Source: Rhodohalobacter barkolensis
GTDB lineage: Bacteria; Bacteroidota; Rhodothermia; Balneolales; Balneolaceae
Direction of reading: 5' to 3'
DNA: 64,000 bases
NCBI RefSeq assembly: GCF_002834295.1
Contig: NZ_PISP01000002.1
Coordinates: 1 to 64,000, forward strand
Position numbers and translations under genes: made by a program
Shown: piece by piece, positions 59,319 to 64,000 of the stretch
How positions within the stretch are numbered: the stretch's first letter is position 1
How the letters are laid out: each line of letters opens with the position of its first letter
Notes under the pieces: generated by a model
What the model was told of the DNA's origin: nothing
What the model saw: the letters and a program-made list of their open reading frames with translations, nothing else
Database searches by the model: none

Positions 59319-60695
59319 TTAGTTGACATCCCACCAAACTTTTCCATAGAGTGTATTTTCACCTCCAAATTGTCTCTGGATAGCTTCTTCGTAATTTTCA
59401 GTATTATTGAATGATTCTTCAGAAGTGTACGCCTGACGGGTGGGTACATCATTTCCACCGGAAGTAACAAAATTGGGAAAACCTGTACGTCTCCATTCTG
59501 CCCAAGCCTCATATCCATTTAAGAAGAGATGAACATATCGTTGGGTGGCAATCTGTTCGATTGCAGTTGATACATCAAATGCAATATCTGGTTGCGAGAG
59601 GAAGTCTGTTGCATCATCATCACTCCCAGTCCACTGGATAATTGATTGTGTGATAGCTTGATTGTAAAGATCTTCAGCATCTTCAGTTGTCCACCCACGT
59701 GCAGCGGCTTCTGCTCTTGCAAACAGAATTTGAGAATAAGTTACCAAATGGATTGTAGCATCTTGCCTTCTAATATCTTCACCGATCAGTGAAAACGCTT
59801 CTGTATTTTCACTAACAGGATCTGAACCAATTGGTAGCCCACGGTATTCCCCATCTGTTCTAGCAGGTTCACCATAAACTAAAAGCCTTGGGTCATCTAC
59901 GGGTTCCATAATGTTGACTAATGTTTCAGTAAGTGCCCACCATTCTCTCGATTGGCGTTCAACCTGATTATACCAATAGTTTTCGTTGCTTTGGTCATCT
60001 AAGTGTTGATAAGCGAAATTATCATCTATGGAATCGATAATTGGAGAGGAAAGTGCATCATTAAATTGATCCTCAGCCTTAATTTCATCAACTTCTGAAA
60101 GGCGTAGTGCAATTAGTAGTTTTAATGAGTTTCCAAATTTTCTCCATTTTGCCATATCCCCACCAAACATTATATCACTGCTCAGAGATGTGGATTCATC
60201 AATCTGATTCACTCCTTCTTCTAAGAGTTCAAATAAATTATTATAGATTGATTCCTGTGTGTCATAGGCAGGGGTAATATTATCTCCTCCATTTAATGCT
60301 TCCGAAAATGGTACATCTCCCCATCGGTCGGTTACGTGCCAGAAGAAGTAAGCTTTAAGAATTTTAGCTACAGCTAATTGATTATCAGCAGAAGCTGTAT
60401 TAATTACAGTTTCAACATTAATCAATGGGTTTTGATACCAGCCATAGAAGCTCGTGCCCTCCTGAGGATACAGTGATGCTACAACATATTGTGTTTCAGA
60501 CATATACTGTCCCAAAAATTGGCCGGAAGTGTTTGAACTTGTATCGTATGTGTAGCGCATTGCATTTGCGAGTAGTTGCGGAGCGGATGCTTCGCTAGGC
60601 GAATTTGGGTTGTTATTGATATCATCATCTAACTCGATTAAATCGCAACTCACGAACAAAATTACTGTAAAGAATAATAAGGTTATTTTTTTCAT
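59319..60695 (-). CDS. SusD/RagB-family nutrient-binding lipoprotein
   Basis: 458 aa. Leader ending ILFVSCDLIE (lipobox Cys about residue 16), then DDINNNPNSPSEASAPQLLANAM, the usual opening of SusD-like (SusD_2-type) proteins. TPR-like helices follow, including QLAVAKILKAYFFWHVTDRWGDVPFSEAL and LLIALRLSEVDE, and FARAEAAARGWTTEDAEDLYNQAI near the end. It forms the lid of the TonB-dependent transporter encoded just upstream. The ligand is not predictable; without glycosidases alongside, a peptide substrate is possible. Confidence 0.93.
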   Translation of the reverse strand: MKKITLLFFTVILFVSCDLIELDDDINNNPNSPSEASAPQLLANAMRYTYDTSSNTSGQFLGQYMSETQYVVASLYPQEGTSFYGWYQNPLINVETVINTASADNQLAVAKILKAYFFWHVTDRWGDVPFSEALNGGDNITPAYDTQESIYNNLFELLEEGVNQIDESTSLSSDIMFGGDMAKWRKFGNSLKLLIALRLSEVDEIKAEDQFNDALSSPIIDSIDDNFAYQHLDDQSNENYWYNQVERQSREWWALTETLVNIMEPVDDPRLLVYGEPARTDGEYRGLPIGSDPVSENTEAFSLIGEDIRRQDATIHLVTYSQILFARAEAAARGWTTEDAEDLYNQAITQSIIQWTGSDDDATDFLSQPDIAFDVSTAIEQIATQRYVHLFLNGYEAWAEWRRTGFPNFVTSGGNDVPTRQAYTSEESFNNTENYEEAIQRQFGGENTLYGKVWWDVN

Positions 60696-60706
60696 GGTAG
60701 TAAATT

Positions 60707-63700
60707 TTAAAAAGTGAGATTAAGATCAATTCCGAATGAACGAACGGTGCTAAGTTGTCCGGATTCGTACCAGCTTATTGCCTGACTACCGGAGGATAAT
60801 TCGGAAGGATCTAACCCTTTTGGTGCGTCTTGCCAAATCATAAATGGATTTTTTGCAGTTAAAGCAACATTTAGCTGTTGAATTGGCAAATGACCCAAAA
60901 TATTAGAACCGAATGTATAGCCTAGTCTAACTTCCCGAAGCTTGATGTAGGATGAGTCATAGATATACTCTTCTGCAATACGCTGCCCCAAGATGCCATA
61001 ATAAGTTTTGGCATCCGCATAACCAGTAACTTCTTCACCAGTTTCAGCGGATATACCTGTTACCTTAACGCCTCCGCCTTCATCAACGGGGTCGCGTACG
61101 TTATTTCCTAGATCGTTTAAAGCAGCCGTTTTTTCTGATTGCCCAGTTCGGTCAGCTAAAGATTGAGTTCTGCTGAAAAATTGCCCGCCGATTTGGAAGT
61201 CAATCATGGCGCTTAACTGAAAATTACGATAGTAAAATGAGTTCTGAAGCCCGCCAGTTGCGTCTGGGACTGCACTGCCGAAATCATGAGTTGCTTCTGT
61301 GTAGAGTGGTATAAAATTTTCATCTACTAGAATTTGTCCTGTGTCTTCATCCCTTTGGTATGCCTGGCCAACAATACTTCCGAAAGGTTGGCCTTCAAAA
61401 GAATCTAAATAGGTTGTAACTCCAGAATATGTTGTAGATGAGTAGCCATAAACGTCGATACCTGGATAAAGTTCTACAACTTCACCTTGGTTTCGACTGA
61501 TGTTAAATGTGGCGTCCCATGTAAAGCTTTGGGTTTGAACTGGTGTAGCGTTTAAGCTGAGTTCTATCCCGGAATTTTCGATCAACCCTGCGTTAATTGT
61601 AGCTCCGCCATATCCACTGGTACCTGATATATCCAGATTAATAATCTGGTTTTCATTACGTTGTGTATACCATGTAAATTCTATACCGAATCGGCTGTAA
61701 AAATCGAGATCGAAGCCTGCTTCATATGAGTGTGAAAACGAAGGTTCAATATTAGGATTGTTTAGTGTGCCGGGGAGTCTTAATGTACTGATTGATCCAT
61801 ATTCGGTTCCAACAACAAAAGACTGAGTGGTTTGATATGGAGAAAGGTCAGACCCAGCCTGTGCATAACTCATTCTCAGTTTACCTAGTGTTAAAGGCTC
61901 CCAATCAACAACTTCACTAAAAACAAAACTACCTGAAATAGAAGGATACCAGTAGGAGTTATTGTCTTCGGGAAGTGCAGAAGATTTATCATTTCGAAGT
62001 GATACGTCAATGAAATATGTATCCATATATCCAAATGATGCCAAGCCATAGGCACTCAGGATTTTTTTCTGAAGTAGATAAGAACTTGTATTTGGTCTGT
62101 CAATTGAGGCATCAATATTGAAAAACCCGGGTGCGGATAAACCGCCAGAAGTAGATTGTGATACATATGAATATTTGCGATCATAGATATTTGCTCCAAG
62201 ACTACCATCGAGTGAGAATTCTCCCCAGCGATTTTCATATTGTGCAAGCAGTTCATAATTCATCTCGCGGTTTTCATACTTACCTGTAGAATATGAGGGG
62301 GTACCGGTTCCTCCAAAAGCAGTCCGGCTCTCAATATTCTGTGTATACATATCAGATCGAACGAAAGCGCTGATTGACAAAACTTCGCTTGGTTGATAAG
62401 TAGTTCCTATATCTCCAAAAAGCCTTGTGCGACTATCTTCGCCAATATTTTCATAAGCATTGAAATAGGGATTATTAAAATAGAGTGGGTTGAAGTGTGC
62501 TGCTTCTCCTTCAGCAGTACGCAATCCTGTTAAATTCCAATGTTTTATGGTCCCATCCTCATAGCGGTAGTCTTTCATCCTGTTCATATCGATATTTCTT
62601 TGGAACCACTGGCCAAAATATCTTGAGCCGGCCTGTACGCCTTGTGAAGGTCTGCGTGCACTATTTGTAGCAAAGTTGACATTTGACGAAACACTCCATT
62701 TGTCAGACATATCTGCTCCGGCACTTACTCCTACATTATTTCTCTGTAATTCAGTATTAGGTTCTACACCAGTTATGCTAGTATTGTTAAAGCTAATGCG
62801 AAGCTGAGTGTTTTCTCCTCCACCTGAAATGGTAGCACCCTGACTAAAATTAGTACCGGTTTCATAGTAATCTTTAATATTATCCGGTTGTGGATCAAAC
62901 GGGCGTAGTTCTCCATAACTTGGATCTTGTGGATAGAAACTGTCGTAATGTCTGACTGGTGTTCCGTCCATTCTTGGTCCCCAACTTTCATCATAGTTAG
63001 TTTGCACGTATGGGTCTCCATTGGGAAGAGTAGGAAAAGTCTGCATACTTCCGGCGCCGTATTTATTTTGAAGAGGCATTAAATTTCCAACACGATCAAT
63101 AGATGTACTTGCGTTTAGCTCAACAGTAAATCTTTCGGAGTCTTTTGCACCTTTTTTGGTTGTTATCATAATAACACCGTATTGACCCCGAATACCATAG
63201 AGAGCAGAAGCTGCGGGTCCTTTTAGAACGTTTATGGATTCGACATCCTCTGGGTTTACATCTTGGGCAAGGTTACCATAATCTCGTCCGGTACTACCTG
63301 CAAAATTGGCATTTGAAATTGGTGTTCCATCTAAAACTACAAGTGGTTCACCTCCTCCGCCGATAGAGTTTACACCCCGAATTTTAATTTTTTGTGTCCC
63401 TCCCATGCTTGCTCCGGATGAACCGACAACTTGCACACCGGAAATTTTACCTGCCAGGGAACCGATTACATTTTTCTCGTTTGCATAGGTTATGTTTTCA
63501 CTCGATACAGATTGAGTAGAGTATCCGATGGATCGCTGATCTCTAGTTATACCAAGAGCTGTGACGACCACTTCTCCGAGTTCATCAACAGCTTGGCTCA
63601 TTTCAAAATTGACTATGGATTCCTCGCCATCTTCTACTGTTATGGTGCGGCGGGAGGTTGTATACCCGATATAACGGGCCTCGATGCGGTATTCCCCTTC

Positions 63701-64000
63701 CGGAATATCTGCTAAAAGATATGTACCATCAGAGCCCGTAGCATCTCCGATATTTAATGACGGAATAACAACGTTTACTCCAATGAGAGGATCACCATTT
63801 TCAGAATCTGTTACTCGACCTGTGATGGAGCCCTGAAATAGTTCAACTTCCTCCGCAACCTCCACTTCCTTCTCATAGAGGATGAGGGTTTTTTGATCCT
63901 CGCTGAGCATGATGCTTAGATCGGTTCCCTCCAACAGATCATTGAGAACTTCGTAAATCAATTTATCATCCACATTGTATGTGACATTCGTGTCATCTAT
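60707..64000 (-). CDS. SusC/RagA-family TonB-dependent outer-membrane transporter (5' end beyond window)
   Basis: About 1,097 codons in the window, frame open to the edge; the GTG at 63973 is not the real start, since codons before it (DTNVTYN) continue an STN-type domain (VDDKLIYEVLNDLLEGTDLSIMLSED). A carboxypeptidase-like beta-sandwich follows (GSITGRVTDSENGDPLIGVNVVI to IVNFEMSQ), then the SusC linker ELGEVVVTALGITRDQRSIGYS, a plug domain (SLAGKISGVQVVGSSGASMG, NVLKGPAASALYG, GVIMITTKKG) and the 22-strand barrel ending SFGIDLNLTF. The STN domain indicates control by a FecR/anti-sigma system outside the window. It forms an operon with susD, 11 bases apart. Confidence 0.95.
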   Translation of the reverse strand: MDDTNVTYNVDDKLIYEVLNDLLEGTDLSIMLSEDQKTLILYEKEVEVAEEVELFQGSITGRVTDSENGDPLIGVNVVIPSLNIGDATGSDGTYLLADIPEGEYRIEARYIGYTTSRRTITVEDGEESIVNFEMSQAVDELGEVVVTALGITRDQRSIGYSTQSVSSENITYANEKNVIGSLAGKISGVQVVGSSGASMGGTQKIKIRGVNSIGGGGEPLVVLDGTPISNANFAGSTGRDYGNLAQDVNPEDVESINVLKGPAASALYGIRGQYGVIMITTKKGAKDSERFTVELNASTSIDRVGNLMPLQNKYGAGSMQTFPTLPNGDPYVQTNYDESWGPRMDGTPVRHYDSFYPQDPSYGELRPFDPQPDNIKDYYETGTNFSQGATISGGGENTQLRISFNNTSITGVEPNTELQRNNVGVSAGADMSDKWSVSSNVNFATNSARRPSQGVQAGSRYFGQWFQRNIDMNRMKDYRYEDGTIKHWNLTGLRTAEGEAAHFNPLYFNNPYFNAYENIGEDSRTRLFGDIGTTYQPSEVLSISAFVRSDMYTQNIESRTAFGGTGTPSYSTGKYENREMNYELLAQYENRWGEFSLDGSLGANIYDRKYSYVSQSTSGGLSAPGFFNIDASIDRPNTSSYLLQKKILSAYGLASFGYMDTYFIDVSLRNDKSSALPEDNNSYWYPSISGSFVFSEVVDWEPLTLGKLRMSYAQAGSDLSPYQTTQSFVVGTEYGSISTLRLPGTLNNPNIEPSFSHSYEAGFDLDFYSRFGIEFTWYTQRNENQIINLDISGTSGYGGATINAGLIENSGIELSLNATPVQTQSFTWDATFNISRNQGEVVELYPGIDVYGYSSTTYSGVTTYLDSFEGQPFGSIVGQAYQRDEDTGQILVDENFIPLYTEATHDFGSAVPDATGGLQNSFYYRNFQLSAMIDFQIGGQFFSRTQSLADRTGQSEKTAALNDLGNNVRDPVDEGGGVKVTGISAETGEEVTGYADAKTYYGILGQRIAEEYIYDSSYIKLREVRLGYTFGSNILGHLPIQQLNVALTAKNPFMIWQDAPKGLDPSELSSGSQAISWYESGQLSTVRSFGIDLNLTF

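Overview
The window looks like chromosome from a Bacteroidota/Balneolota-type bacterium, most likely a marine member of the Balneolaceae. The evidence is a SusC/SusD pair, a DUF4270-like lipoprotein beside a truncated starch-synthase-like gene, many lipoproteins with short leaders ending in a lipobox Cys, split PurS/PurQ subunits, and few purine-rich ribosome binding sites. The taxon is inferred from gene families; there is no rRNA in the window. No tRNA, rRNA or CRISPR array was seen.

Layout. 1-1,050: a broken REP-associated transposase (RAYT) copy and its palindromic repeats. 1,075-7,343: envelope genes (OmpA-like lipoprotein, sugar nucleotidyltransferase, membrane-anchored MurF-type ligase, LolC/E-type permease). 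7,447-16,894: a plus-strand run of glgB, malQ, a ComA-family gene, a single-domain GlgA-like gene, a DUF4270-like lipoprotein, an outer-membrane protein and a TPR protein. 17,069-18,283: rho. 18,291-21,119 on the minus strand: purQ, an M42 peptidase, lptB and a rhodanese in one tight operon.

21,128-42,929 is an A/T-rich integrated element of about 21.8 kb. It is bounded by a 24-bp perfect direct repeat that is the 3' end of clpS. It carries a P4-type tyrosine integrase, an AlpA-like regulator, a polymerase-palm-like replication protein (with an apparent 5' frameshift), an AAA+ ATPase, a DUF2806-like protein, and a cargo of secreted or lipoprotein genes with internal repeats. Three decayed copies of the 3' half of a 183-aa gene lie between the cargo genes. 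Joining the two sides of the element restores a miaA-purS-clpS-purQ-M42-lptB-rhodanese operon, so the insertion separated purS from purQ.

42,902-47,480 returns to housekeeping genes: clpS, purS and miaA on minus; dnaN, a SAM hydrolase and a methyltransferase on plus. 47,481-49,150 is a tandem cluster of RAYT-type elements. The best-preserved one has a RAYT gene whose upstream flank carries three hairpins (A-B-C); the downstream flanks in this family carry them as C'-B'-A', so the ends form inverted repeats. This cluster is an inverted homologue of the window's first 1 kb. 49,154-64,000 holds argS, an unknown conserved gene, three exported hydrolases (S9 peptidase, D-aminoacylase, penicillin acylase), an O6-alkylguanine methyltransferase, and a susD/susC pair cut by the window end.

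The most unusual content is the clpS-integrated element, with its polymerase-like replication protein and serially duplicated dead gene ends, and the triple-hairpin RAYT elements, two copies of which share the same stop codon at codon 95.
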